This document shows, one piece after another, positions 1 to 7,555 of a DNA stretch of 15,924 nt; position 1 is the stretch's first letter, and the number at the start of each line of letters is the position of its first letter. The stretch comes from Puniceicoccales bacterium (GTDB lineage Bacteria > Verrucomicrobiota > Verrucomicrobiia > Opitutales > LL51), in assembly GCA_031268545.1 (NCBI GenBank), contig JAIRXD010000015.1:1-15924 (forward strand), written 5' to 3'. Under the pieces are notes generated by a model that ran no database searches, was not told the origin of the DNA, and saw only the letters and a program-made list of their open reading frames with translations. Made by a program: the position numbers and the translations under genes.

Positions 1-129
1 ATTGTGCCTATGATGCCCATTATGATGATTTTTATGCGAAACAGCTGCATCACCACCCCCACCATTGTGCCTATGATGCCCATTATGATGATGCCCATTA
101 TGATGATGCCCATTATGATGATTTTTATG
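1..129 (-). repeat. His-rich coding repeats with 15-bp subunits
   Basis: On the minus strand, 15-base units of type CATCATCATAATGGG encode HHHNG pentads. They sit inside a larger unit that begins with GDAAVSHKN and ends with RHN, present twice (positions 1-45 and about 61-138). The longer copy carries two extra pentads. The array is cut by the window edge. Confidence 0.85.
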
Positions 130-378
130 CGAAACAGCCGCATCACCAGCCGCATCACCAGCCACACCACCAGCCGCATCACCAGCCACACCACCAGCCA
201 CACCACCAGCCACACCACCAGCCGCATCACCATCATTATTGGCTACATAGGTGACGCAGCTAAATGCATCAGAAGATATGCGATTACTGTTATGTTGCAG
301 AGTTGGTAATATACTATGATTACCAATTCCACCTATACCACTCATGGTAAATATTATAAGAAAATTTTTATTATTCAT
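1..378 (-). CDS. Gly/Ala- and His-repeat protein, C-terminus beyond the window
   Basis: The frame is open for 126 codons from ATG 378 to the left edge. Residues 12-19 read MSGIGGIG, which resembles the first residues of the lipase-like protein starting at 2305 (MSGGIGGV). An internal ATG at 345 may therefore be the true start. Residues 50-81 are eight tetrapeptides of type G-[G/D]-[V/A]-A. From residue 84 to the edge there are 18 histidines in 43 residues, in HHHNG-type pentads, and a larger unit starting GDAAVSHKNHHNGHH occurs twice. The gene starts 11 bases after the stop of the chaperone-like gene, so the two are probably co-transcribed. I do not recognise the family. A secreted, possibly metal-binding protein is inferred only from composition and neighbours. 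The opposite strand is also open over the repeat, but the shared N-terminus and operon position favour this strand. Confidence 0.65.
   Translation of the reverse strand, partial: MNNKNFLIIFTMSGIGGIGNHSILPTLQHNSNRISSDAFSCVTYVANNDGDAAGGVAGGVAGGVAGDAAGGVAGDAAGDAAVSHKNHHNGHHHNGHHHNGHHRHNGGGGDAAVSHKNHHNGHHRHN
136..231 (-). repeat. Tandem 12-bp coding repeat (eight units)
   Basis: Eight head-to-tail 12-base units, read on the minus strand as GGTGGTGTGGCT or GGTGATGCGGCT. They encode GGVA and GDAA tetrapeptides, and the two variants alternate irregularly. Near-identity of the units at DNA level suggests recent slippage expansion, so copy number may vary between strains. Confidence 0.9.
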
Positions 379-389
379 GATAAATGTTA

Positions 390-821
390 TTAATTTTTTT
401 TGACAAAAATGTCCTGAAATTCCGAATCAAATACTTTTTTGAGGGCCATAAATTTTCCAACAAAATCTTCGGAAATATTGACCAAATTACTATTTTTCAA
501 ATCATTATCATAGAAATTTCTAAATGCCACAATATTCATCCTTGTGGCATCCAGACCTAGGCCCAATCCGAAGGTTTGGTAATTATATAGATTCAATGTC
601 ATCAGACCGAATAGTATAGCTGTCAAATTTTCATCTTCCATATCTATGCCACTCAGCACCGAGCTCATTGATAAACAACCCAATTCAACGATGCTTTCAA
701 TTTGGAATACATTATCTTCGATGGCAAACTGCATAATGCCAAGCTCCCTATCCACATAGATAATGTCCCGGTTGGCTTCTATTTCTTTCCACATTGAATC
801 CATCTCGCTCATGTCTTGCAT
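390..821 (-). CDS. Small acidic protein, class I type III secretion chaperone-like (CesT fold)
   Basis: The protein has 143 residues and is strongly acidic (about 24 Asp/Glu against 11 Lys/Arg). Its layout matches CesT/SycE-type chaperones: an N-terminal helix, a short strand region (LGIMQFAIEDNVFQIES, about 28-43), a hydrophobic helix (LTAILFGLMTLNLYN, 66-80), a Gly-rich strand turn (FGLGLGLDAT, 84-93), a strand (MNIVAF) and a C-terminal helix from about 116. Such proteins bind the N-terminus of a cognate effector in the cytoplasm. It sits between the lipase-like gene and the His-repeat gene, the usual place for such a chaperone. The call rests on pattern, size, charge and context rather than a signature motif. 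A -10 box directly touches the ATG at 821, so translation may begin at Met4 (812), Met7 (803) or Met10 (794). Confidence 0.5.
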   Translation of the reverse strand: MQDMSEMDSMWKEIEANRDIIYVDRELGIMQFAIEDNVFQIESIVELGCLSMSSVLSGIDMEDENLTAILFGLMTLNLYNYQTFGLGLGLDATRMNIVAFRNFYDNDLKNSNLVNISEDFVGKFMALKKVFDSEFQDIFVKKN

Positions 822-849
822 ATTTTATCTTTGCCATTATTATTGTCAA
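822..849 (-). promoter_or_regulatory. Sigma70-type promoter of the chaperone-like gene
   Basis: On the minus strand, TTGACA (849-844), a 16-base spacer and TAAAAT (827-822). The -35 lies within ATCTATTGACAAT, a 13-mer repeated exactly at the promoter of the lipase-like gene. The -10 abuts the annotated start codon, which implies a nearly leaderless transcript or a slightly later start. Confidence 0.6.
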
Positions 850-892
850 TAGATATAAACCATGGCTAAAAATTAACTGATTTTTATAAAAC

Positions 893-2305
893 TTATGCAA
901 TAGCTTGATTTTCATTTGCTTTGATCTGGTTAAACTTTTCAACATTCCTCCTCATACATCTAGCGACAGTTGGCCCAGAATGACTCATGCGTGCACTTGC
1001 TCTGTGGTTTTCGTTTGGAAAATCTATGACAATCTTCTGGCCAATCTGAGCACTTTTAGATTCTGGACTATTCGAGAATGCTCGGTCACTGAGTATATCA
1101 CCCTTTAAGGTCAACTGATATATCCTTCCATTAGCTGCCGTTAATTGATCGTTACTCAAACCAGTTCTTGCCCAAATAGTTTTATTGATCGGCGCCGGGT
1201 TTACCACCACGGCTTCCAGACCAGTAACCGCTGCAGCCAGCTGAGCCATACCTCCACCCAATGAAAGTCCAGCAAGCATCAATTTATCATCACCAAAACA
1301 CTGTTTGGCCATATCAGCCATCAAAATTGAGGTTTTATACAAATTATCCGTAAACCCAAAATGTTGGGCAATATCCGAACCCACAGTTCCAGTTCTTTTA
1401 TTTCCTATCTCGGTTCCGGAAAAGGATAAAAATACTTTTCCAGTATTATTATCATAACCCAATTTGACCTCAAACGCATCGCTATTACCTATTTGGCGGA
1501 TAAATCCATCATCACAGAATTCAAATCCACCTCCCTTTAATTGACCCATAAATTTATCAACATTTTCTTTAATTTCCGGCGGCAATGCATTGGCGGTGTC
1601 TACCGAATCCAATGAAAATACATTATCTCTAGGGGGTTTAACAAGTTCCTTACTTTTTTCATTTCTTGGCATGTCTTTACTGGCATTAAATATCATACCA
1701 TTAGCGCGCCTAAAGCCAATTAAACTAGAAGCAAACTCGATGGACTTCATTTTATTACTTCCATTAGCCGAATCAAGTTCTATTATGTCTTCTAATTTTA
1801 TCTCTTTCTGCGAGTTAATTACTGGCAAATCATTTAATGTTTTAAGACTAGAAACATTTGATTGGGAAACATGAAATATGCTTTTTTCTCCAGTTATTTT
1901 TTCCAATGCAATGGATATAATTTTTAAAAAATTATCACCAAAGCCAACCATAATACTAGCAAATCGATTCCAGTGGCTACTCTTTTTAAACCCAAAGTCT
2001 CCAGTCAATGAAGTTTTCCATTTTAAACCATCTTTAGAAGCCGGCATATTGGATTTAGTTTCCTCACTCTTGCCAGTATTGCTGGCAATGACGCTATTGA
2101 ACTCTTCTTTGCTATCGGTATTAATTGTACGATTATCCAGATTTTTCTTGGACGTATTATCTAAATTATTACCTAAAGTTTTATAAAGTTCCGGTGAAAT
2201 TCTATTATCAGTTTTACTTATATTATTACTGGTTGATTTGTGTTTGATATTAGTAGTACTATAAATATGACTATTTCTATTCACACCTCCTATACCACCA
2301 CTCAT
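893..2305 (-). CDS. Lipase-like (class 3 type) alpha/beta-hydrolase, putative secreted effector
   Basis: The protein has 470 residues. Residues 1-90 are rich in Ser, Asn, Thr and Lys and lack a Sec signal peptide, as in many type III substrates; residues 1-7 are MSGGIGG. A hydrolase domain occupies about 270-450. It contains LSFSGTE (293-299, the class-3 lipase oxyanion-type strand), the nucleophile elbow GLSLGGG with Ser348, a following VVVNPAP strand, Asp403 in LKGDILSD and His442 in MSHSG as plausible triad partners (His434 is an alternative). The fold suggests hydrolysis of lipid or another ester. Secretion and host targeting are inferred from the N-terminus and the chaperone-like gene 71 bases downstream. 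An ordinary intracellular esterase is less likely because of the long disordered N-terminus. Confidence 0.75.
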   Translation of the reverse strand: MSGGIGGVNRNSHIYSTTNIKHKSTSNNISKTDNRISPELYKTLGNNLDNTSKKNLDNRTINTDSKEEFNSVIASNTGKSEETKSNMPASKDGLKWKTSLTGDFGFKKSSHWNRFASIMVGFGDNFLKIISIALEKITGEKSIFHVSQSNVSSLKTLNDLPVINSQKEIKLEDIIELDSANGSNKMKSIEFASSLIGFRRANGMIFNASKDMPRNEKSKELVKPPRDNVFSLDSVDTANALPPEIKENVDKFMGQLKGGGFEFCDDGFIRQIGNSDAFEVKLGYDNNTGKVFLSFSGTEIGNKRTGTVGSDIAQHFGFTDNLYKTSILMADMAKQCFGDDKLMLAGLSLGGGMAQLAAAVTGLEAVVVNPAPINKTIWARTGLSNDQLTAANGRIYQLTLKGDILSDRAFSNSPESKSAQIGQKIVIDFPNENHRASARMSHSGPTVARCMRRNVEKFNQIKANENQAIA

Positions 2306-2394
2306 AATATATAACGAAAAAATGTTTTATAAAAGCTGTATCCCAATTTTTGCTTAGACAAAATTACACTCAATCTTATCTATGGGAATAGATT

Positions 2395-2422
2395 ATTTTA
2401 TTTTTATTACCAACATTGTCAA
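2395..2422 (-). promoter_or_regulatory. Sigma70-type promoter of the lipase-like gene
   Basis: On the minus strand, TTGACA (2422-2417), a 16-base spacer and TAAAAT (2400-2395), leaving a leader of roughly 80 bases before ATG 2305. The -35 is embedded in ATCTATTGACAAT (2427-2415), identical to the chaperone-gene promoter. Confidence 0.65.
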
Positions 2423-2432
2423 TAGATGGAAG

Positions 2433-2481
2433 TTGATAAAAAATTTTGCAAAGATATCAGTTTATTGATAAAAAATTTTTG
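2433..2481. promoter_or_regulatory. Direct repeat in the divergent control region
   Basis: TTGATAAAAAATTTT occurs at 2433-2447 and again at 2465-2479, 32 bases (about three helical turns) apart. It lies between the lipase-like promoter and the ABC-transporter gene. It could be an operator, or paired upstream elements for the transporter promoter. A TTGACA at 2479-2484 overlaps the second copy, but no convincing -10 follows it. Bases 2306-2518 hold no gene that I can see. Confidence 0.4.
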
Positions 2482-2518
2482 ACATGTTTTGCATAAACCT
2501 CAGAGATCACTGTGGCTG

Positions 2519-3589
2519 ATGATTGATATAATAATTAAAAATCTCACAAAATCATTTGGAGATATCCTGGCATTGGATGACATTAACCTTCATATTGATG
2601 CTGGTGAGTTGTTTTTCTTACTTGGACCCAGTGGATGTGGAAAAACAACCCTGCTTAGAACCATTGCTGGATTTTACATGCCCGATGCAGGAACAATTTA
2701 CTTCGGAGAAAAGAATATCACGAGCTTACCACCACATAAGAGAAAGGCCGGTATGGTTTTTCAAAATTATGCTCTATGGCCACATATGACAGTATATCAA
2801 AACGTTGCCTTTGGATTGGAACAAAAGAAACTCAAAAAAGCCGAAATCTACTCACTGGTAACCGAGGCTCTTGAAGATGTTCAGATGAGCCCCTATGCCA
2901 ACCGAAAACCCAATGAACTTTCAGGTGGGCAGCAGCAACGGGTAGCTCTGGCCAGAGCTTTGGTGGTCCGGCCAAAATGTTTACTCCTAGATGAACCATT
3001 ATCAAATCTGGATGCGAAATTGCGCAATGATATGCGGGATGAAATAAGAAAAATTTGCAAAGAAAATAATCTCACCACTATATATGTAACCCATGATCAG
3101 AAAGAAGCACTGTCAATAGCTGACAGGGTTGCTGTTTTTTCTCGAGGTAAAATCGAACAAATAGGCACGCCAATTGAACTATACAAACGGCCAAATAACC
3201 GTTTTATTGCTGAATTTATCGGTGAAACAAATCTGATAGATGGAGTGGTTGTAAGAATCGGGGCCAATGAAGCCTTCGTCAGGACAAGGGTTGGTAATTT
3301 TCGCGGAATGCTATGTGGATCTAGCTTTGATGTAAAGCCCGGCGAAAAAGTCCTAATATCCATCCGGCCAGAAAGTCTGAAACTATGCAACTTTCCAGCC
3401 GATGAAAATTGCATAGAAGGAATGATTGGCAGCTCGACCTATTTTGGGGAAGTTGCTCATTACCAATTTGAAAAAAATGATATCGATCTAAAAATCTCGG
3501 AATTGAACCCTTGCCACCTGGGACAGATAGATAAGCATGGCATGTATGCCTATGTCATTCCGGAGGATGTTATAATTTTAGGGTACTAA
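2519..3589 (+). CDS. ABC transporter ATP-binding protein (FbpC/PotA-like importer ATPase)
   Basis: A 356-residue ATPase that powers a type I importer, bound to the membrane through permeases. Visible motifs are Walker A GPSGCGKTT (36-44), Q-loop Gln82 in VFQNYALWPHM, signature LSGGQQQR (134-141), Walker B LLLDEP (155-160) with the D-loop SNLDAK, and switch His192 in YVTHDQKEAL. Residues from about 240 form the C-terminal TOBE/OB region of the iron, polyamine and sugar importer ATPases. ATG 2519 is chosen because MIDIIIKNLTKSFG is the normal beginning of the family; a TTG 30 bases upstream would add an atypical extension. The solute-binding gene begins one base after the stop. The substrate cannot be told from the ATPase. 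Confidence 0.93.
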   Translation: MIDIIIKNLTKSFGDILALDDINLHIDAGELFFLLGPSGCGKTTLLRTIAGFYMPDAGTIYFGEKNITSLPPHKRKAGMVFQNYALWPHMTVYQNVAFGLEQKKLKKAEIYSLVTEALEDVQMSPYANRKPNELSGGQQQRVALARALVVRPKCLLLDEPLSNLDAKLRNDMRDEIRKICKENNLTTIYVTHDQKEALSIADRVAVFSRGKIEQIGTPIELYKRPNNRFIAEFIGETNLIDGVVVRIGANEAFVRTRVGNFRGMLCGSSFDVKPGEKVLISIRPESLKLCNFPADENCIEGMIGSSTYFGEVAHYQFEKNDIDLKISELNPCHLGQIDKHGMYAYVIPEDVIILGY

Positions 3590-3590
3590 T

Positions 3591-5249
3591 ATGGCCAAAG
3601 GTTTCTCGATTTTACTACTGATAGTTTTGGTCATAGGGTTGCCCTTTGCCTTCAGAGGCAGTGAACAGATCGTATCGGTCAGTAGTAATAATGTGGTGGT
3701 CATAATTACAGCCCACAACGAAACCCTTCGCTGGGAATATGGCCATGGGTTTTCCCAATGGTATAAAGAAAAAACCGGCCAAAATGTAACGGTGGATTGG
3801 CGACATCCCGGCGGCGGTCGTGATGTATCCAGGTATGTGGACTCCATGTTCATCAACAACTTCAAGTTCCATTGGGAAACCAAGCTAAATAAACCATGGA
3901 CCCAGGAAATGCGAAGTGCATTTATCAGACTCGACCAGATAAATCTTGCCACAGCGACACCCATCGAAGCTGAGGTGGTAAATGCCTTCCGATCATCCCA
4001 GGTAGGCTGTGACATAGATTTGCTATTTGGAGGCGGTGTATATGACCACAAAGTTCAGGCTGCCAAAGGCTTCTCGGTGCCATCAACCATTATGCATCGA
4101 AGGCCAGATCTGTTCACCGAAGATGCCATACCTGAGTTTTTTGCCGGTGAAAGACTTTGGGACCGTGACGGCTACTGGATTGGCACAAGTTTAACTAGTT
4201 TTGGAATAATATATAATGCCGACGCCATCAAAGCTCTGAAAGTAACTACCAAACCGAGTTCCTGGATGGACTTGGCTGATCCAAAATACTTCTGTGGTAT
4301 AGCCATAGTCGATCCAACCAAAAGCAGTTCTACCCTAAAATCCTATGAAATGCTCATCCAACAGCAGATGCAAATTGTGTTAAAAGAAGAGCTGAGGAAA
4401 TCGAACTCCGAGGAAATTACTAAAGAAATGGAATCCCATGCGATTTCTGAAGGCTGGATGCGTGGATTACAATTAATTCAAAAAATAGTAGCCAACGGTA
4501 GATATTTTACAGATTCTTCGCTTAAGACTGTCATCGATGTGGCCTCGGGAGATTGTCCCATCGGCATAGCCACAGATTTCTATGGCCACTCCCAGCGAAC
4601 CAGCCTACAGGAACGATCCAAAAGCGATAGATTTTGCTTTGTGCTTCCCAATGGAGGCTACTCTGTATCACCGGACCCAATATCCATATTTCGTGGTGCA
4701 AAACATCCGGATCTGGCCGAAGCCTTCATAGAATATATAATATCCATACCGGGACAAAAACTTCCGGTGTTTAAGGTGGGAACACCGGGTGGCCCTGTCC
4801 GTGCACAACTCTGTAGGACAGCCATATTAAAAACCATGTACTCCGACAAATATTTGCAGCATCATTATGATGCTTCCATAAATCCCTACGAGGCAATTGG
4901 AGATTTTATCTATAGGGAAAGCTGGACAAAACCGGTATTTGCAGCACTGTCTTACATATTTAAAATAGCATTTCTGGATGCCAGTGAGGAGCTATCTTCG
5001 GCTTGGCATGCTATTCTTAAGGCCAGAGATACAGGTAGCTATAAAGCGGCTGACAAAGCTCTGAAAATAATGACCAATTTGGATGATTTTAACTACGAAA
5101 TATCCCGAACTAAGATCATTGCCATGACCAAAAATAAGGATCCATTGGAAGCGGCCAAACAGCAATCGGCCATAACAAATCATTTTCAGGCTCAATATAA
5201 GAGAGCAAAAATGGTGGCAAAAGGACGGCAAAATAAAAATATTAAGTAA
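3591..5249 (+). CDS. ABC transporter solute-binding protein (iron/thiamine/polyamine-like family)
   Basis: The protein has 552 residues. Residues 5-22 are a hydrophobic signal or anchor segment (FSILLLIVLVIGLPFAF), so export to the periplasm is expected. Family-typical stretches include DIDLLFGGGVYDH (141-153), YWIGTSLTSFGIIYNADAIK (195-214), SWMDLADPKYFCGIAIVDPTKSSSTL (224-249) and, later, SPDPISIFRGAKHPDLAEAFIEYI. These match the extracellular solute-binding group that includes FbpA/AfuA. The protein is about 200 residues longer than usual: there is an insert near 85-125 and a C-terminal helical tail ending in a Lys/Arg-rich stretch. I cannot identify the paired tyrosines that bind iron in FbpA, so the ligand is open. 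It follows the ATPase by one base, but no permease is adjacent. Confidence 0.85.
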   Translation: MAKGFSILLLIVLVIGLPFAFRGSEQIVSVSSNNVVVIITAHNETLRWEYGHGFSQWYKEKTGQNVTVDWRHPGGGRDVSRYVDSMFINNFKFHWETKLNKPWTQEMRSAFIRLDQINLATATPIEAEVVNAFRSSQVGCDIDLLFGGGVYDHKVQAAKGFSVPSTIMHRRPDLFTEDAIPEFFAGERLWDRDGYWIGTSLTSFGIIYNADAIKALKVTTKPSSWMDLADPKYFCGIAIVDPTKSSSTLKSYEMLIQQQMQIVLKEELRKSNSEEITKEMESHAISEGWMRGLQLIQKIVANGRYFTDSSLKTVIDVASGDCPIGIATDFYGHSQRTSLQERSKSDRFCFVLPNGGYSVSPDPISIFRGAKHPDLAEAFIEYIISIPGQKLPVFKVGTPGGPVRAQLCRTAILKTMYSDKYLQHHYDASINPYEAIGDFIYRESWTKPVFAALSYIFKIAFLDASEELSSAWHAILKARDTGSYKAADKALKIMTNLDDFNYEISRTKIIAMTKNKDPLEAAKQQSAITNHFQAQYKRAKMVAKGRQNKNIK

Positions 5250-5299
5250 TTTTCTTGGCAATTTTTTTCAAAAAGTTTCCATTAATCAAGATAACATCT

Positions 5300-6754
5300 A
5301 TGGATTATGAAGCTGTAATCGGACTGGAAGTCCACGTGCAAATAAAAACAAAAACAAAGCTGTTTTCATCATCAAAATACGAATATGGGGCAGCACCAAA
5401 TATATTGACCGATGAAATAGTTCTTGGGTTGCCAGGTTCTTTGCCGATAATAAATTTCAAGGCAATCAAAAAAACACTGAGGGCCGGCCTTATATTTGAA
5501 TGTACAATCCCGAATCTATGTAAATGGGACAGAAAGAATTATTTCTATCCAGATAATCCAAAAAATTATCAAATCTCCCAATATGACAATCCAATCTGTT
5601 CCGGTGGTTTTGTGGAAATAGAACTACCTGGGCCGGCAAGAAATCTGATGGGACAGCATAAAAAGATAGCGCTGAATCGAATTCAACTGGAAGAAGATGT
5701 GGGTAAACTCACCCATGACGCCATCTACAGCATGGTGGATTTTAACCGAGCTGGTGTACCACTGATGGAAATCGTCTCGGAACCTTGTATGGCCACGGCC
5801 GAAGAAGCCTTCGCCTACCTAACATCGCTGAAAATGCATCTATGTTATGCTGATATTTCCGACTGCGATATGGAAAAAGGACAACTGCGCTGCGATGCAA
5901 ATGTTAGCCTCAGGCCGGTGGGCTCTAGGGCTCTTGGAACTAAGGTTGAACTGAAAAATCTCAATTCGATTTCCGGAGTACGAAATGGCCTTGAATATGA
6001 AATCAAGAGGCAAAAACATCTACTGGAATCCGGCGGAACGGTAAAACAGGAAACCAGAAAATGGAATGCGGAGACATCGATTTCATCCCCGATGAGGTCT
6101 AAGGAAACCGTCGATGATTACAGGTACTTTCCTGATCCAGATTTACTTCCGGTTAGGCTGGAAACAGAACTCATAGATCAGGTAAAATTGGAAATTCCGG
6201 AGCTTCCATTCCGCAAGCAGGAAAGATTTTTTGAGAAATATAAATTGCCCTATACCCTAACCTCGGTCTTCTATCCACATCGAGAGCTGTGCGATTACTT
6301 CGAAGCAGCCGTCAAGGAGCACAATAATCCAACCGCAATAGCTAACTTAATTGCAAATGATATACTTAGGGAGCTCTCTGCGGCGAATTCCTTCGGCCAA
6401 ATGTCCATCGCCGAATGCAAAATTTCACCGCTGGGATTGGCAAATCTGGTAAAATTCATAGATGATGGAACCATATCCAAACAATTGGCAAAGGAAGTTT
6501 TGATAGAAATGTTCAAGACCGGAAAGGAAGCTCTGGAAATAATAAACAATAAAGGCTTGACTAACTCTTTGGATGATGGTACATTACGGAGTTTATGTGG
6601 AGATATTATCTTGGCTAACCCAAAACCAGTAAATGAGTATAAAAATGGTAAATTAACAGCGATAAATGCTCTGAAAGGTTTGGTTATGAAAGAGACAAAA
6701 GCTAAAGCAAATCCACAGAAAATAGATGATATATTGAGAAAGCTTTTAGATTAA
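5300..6754 (+). CDS. gatB: Aspartyl/glutamyl-tRNA amidotransferase subunit B
   Basis: GatB is the kinase/amidotransfer subunit of GatCAB, which turns Glu-tRNA(Gln) and Asp-tRNA(Asn) into the Gln and Asn forms using ammonia supplied by GatA. The 484-residue protein has the family landmarks in order: GLEVHVQIKTKTKLFS near the N-terminus, KNYFYPDNPKNYQISQYD (79-96), EEDVGKLTH (131-139), NRAGVPLMEIVSEP (149-162), CDANVSL, TKVELKNLNS and SKETVDDYRYFPDPDL, then a C-terminal YqeY-like helical domain. ATG 5300 is chosen because MDYEAVIGLEVHVQ is the normal start; an upstream TTG at 5255 gives a hydrophobic extension not seen in the family. gatA and gatC are not in the window. tatD follows with no gap. 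Confidence 0.97.
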   Translation: MDYEAVIGLEVHVQIKTKTKLFSSSKYEYGAAPNILTDEIVLGLPGSLPIINFKAIKKTLRAGLIFECTIPNLCKWDRKNYFYPDNPKNYQISQYDNPICSGGFVEIELPGPARNLMGQHKKIALNRIQLEEDVGKLTHDAIYSMVDFNRAGVPLMEIVSEPCMATAEEAFAYLTSLKMHLCYADISDCDMEKGQLRCDANVSLRPVGSRALGTKVELKNLNSISGVRNGLEYEIKRQKHLLESGGTVKQETRKWNAETSISSPMRSKETVDDYRYFPDPDLLPVRLETELIDQVKLEIPELPFRKQERFFEKYKLPYTLTSVFYPHRELCDYFEAAVKEHNNPTAIANLIANDILRELSAANSFGQMSIAECKISPLGLANLVKFIDDGTISKQLAKEVLIEMFKTGKEALEIINNKGLTNSLDDGTLRSLCGDIILANPKPVNEYKNGKLTAINALKGLVMKETKAKANPQKIDDILRKLLD

Positions 6755-7555
6755 ATGCACATTTTAGATACCCATTGCCATTTGGATGGTTTTTACAAGG
6801 CAGGAAACCTTGATAAGGTGCTTTGTCGGGCCAGGGATGCTCGGCTGGCTCACATGGTGGCATGCGGCACAGAAGAATCTGACTGGCAGATACATGCAGA
6901 AATTGCCTCCGAAAATGATTACATTAACTATGCCATTGGAATCCATCCGGCCAATGTGAATTACAACTTTGAATCTTCGTTGGAAACGATGTATCGCCAT
7001 CTGTCGAATAATAATAAAAAACCCATAGCCATAGGTGAAATTGGCTTGGATTATTTCAAAATATCCGAGCGGACCGACGATGTGGAAGCCAACATAAAAT
7101 TACAAAAACTGGTACTGGAACAACAGCTATTAATGGCTAAGAATCAAGGACTTCCGGTTATTATCCATGCCAGGGCAGCCTTCGAAGACTCGATGGATAT
7201 TATAAAAAAAATCGACATAGATTGGGCCAAAATTGTTTTTCATTGCTTCTCCGAAGGTCCGGCGGAAATAAAAAAGCTAAACCAGCTGGGAGGCCGGGGA
7301 TCGATTACCGGCATTGTCACTTATAAAAAAGCCGATAGTATGCGTGAATCTGCTTTAGCCCAAGGGCTTGACAAGCTCATGCTGGAAACAGACTGTCCGT
7401 TCCTTGCACCCGCTCCATTTCAGGGAAAACAAAACGAACCGGCCTATCTGCGAGAAATTGCAAAATTTTGTGCGACGCTTTTCGGCATTACTGAGCAGGA
7501 ACTATGCGCCGTAACCACCAGAAATGCCCAGGCGTTTTTTGGCATAAATAGCTAA
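6755..7555 (+). CDS. TatD-family metal-dependent hydrolase/DNase
   Basis: A TIM-barrel metallohydrolase of 266 residues, the typical TatD length. Metal ligands are visible: His7 and His9 in DTHCHLD, Glu95 in IGEIGLDYF, His138 in VIIHAR, His163 in FHCFSE and Asp213 in ETDCPFLAP, followed by the family NEP motif. Known members act as 3'-5' exonucleases or DNases in nucleic-acid repair or turnover; the substrate here is not evident. The ATG follows the gatB stop directly, and the stop overlaps the next ATG (TAATG), so translation is probably coupled. The symbol tatD or ycfH would be an assumption about the paralogue. Confidence 0.93.
   Translation: MHILDTHCHLDGFYKAGNLDKVLCRARDARLAHMVACGTEESDWQIHAEIASENDYINYAIGIHPANVNYNFESSLETMYRHLSNNNKKPIAIGEIGLDYFKISERTDDVEANIKLQKLVLEQQLLMAKNQGLPVIIHARAAFEDSMDIIKKIDIDWAKIVFHCFSEGPAEIKKLNQLGGRGSITGIVTYKKADSMRESALAQGLDKLMLETDCPFLAPAPFQGKQNEPAYLREIAKFCATLFGITEQELCAVTTRNAQAFFGINS

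Noticed and set aside
1..231. CRISPR-like array
   Set aside because: Units are 12 and 15 bases, head to tail with no spacers, and stay in frame within an open reading frame.
4..309. Plus-strand open frame rich in Met/Ile and Thr/Ser-His over the left-end repeats
   Set aside because: It is the antisense of the repeat arrays. The minus-strand frame has the MSGIGG start shared with the lipase-like gene and fits the operon.
748..945. Minus-strand 65-codon frame between the chaperone-like and lipase-like genes
   Set aside because: It overlaps both genes and the shared promoter element, and resembles no protein I recognise.
5255..5299. Upstream TTG start for gatB
   Set aside because: ATG 5300 gives the conserved MDYEAVIGLEVHVQ beginning; the extension is hydrophobic and not family-like.
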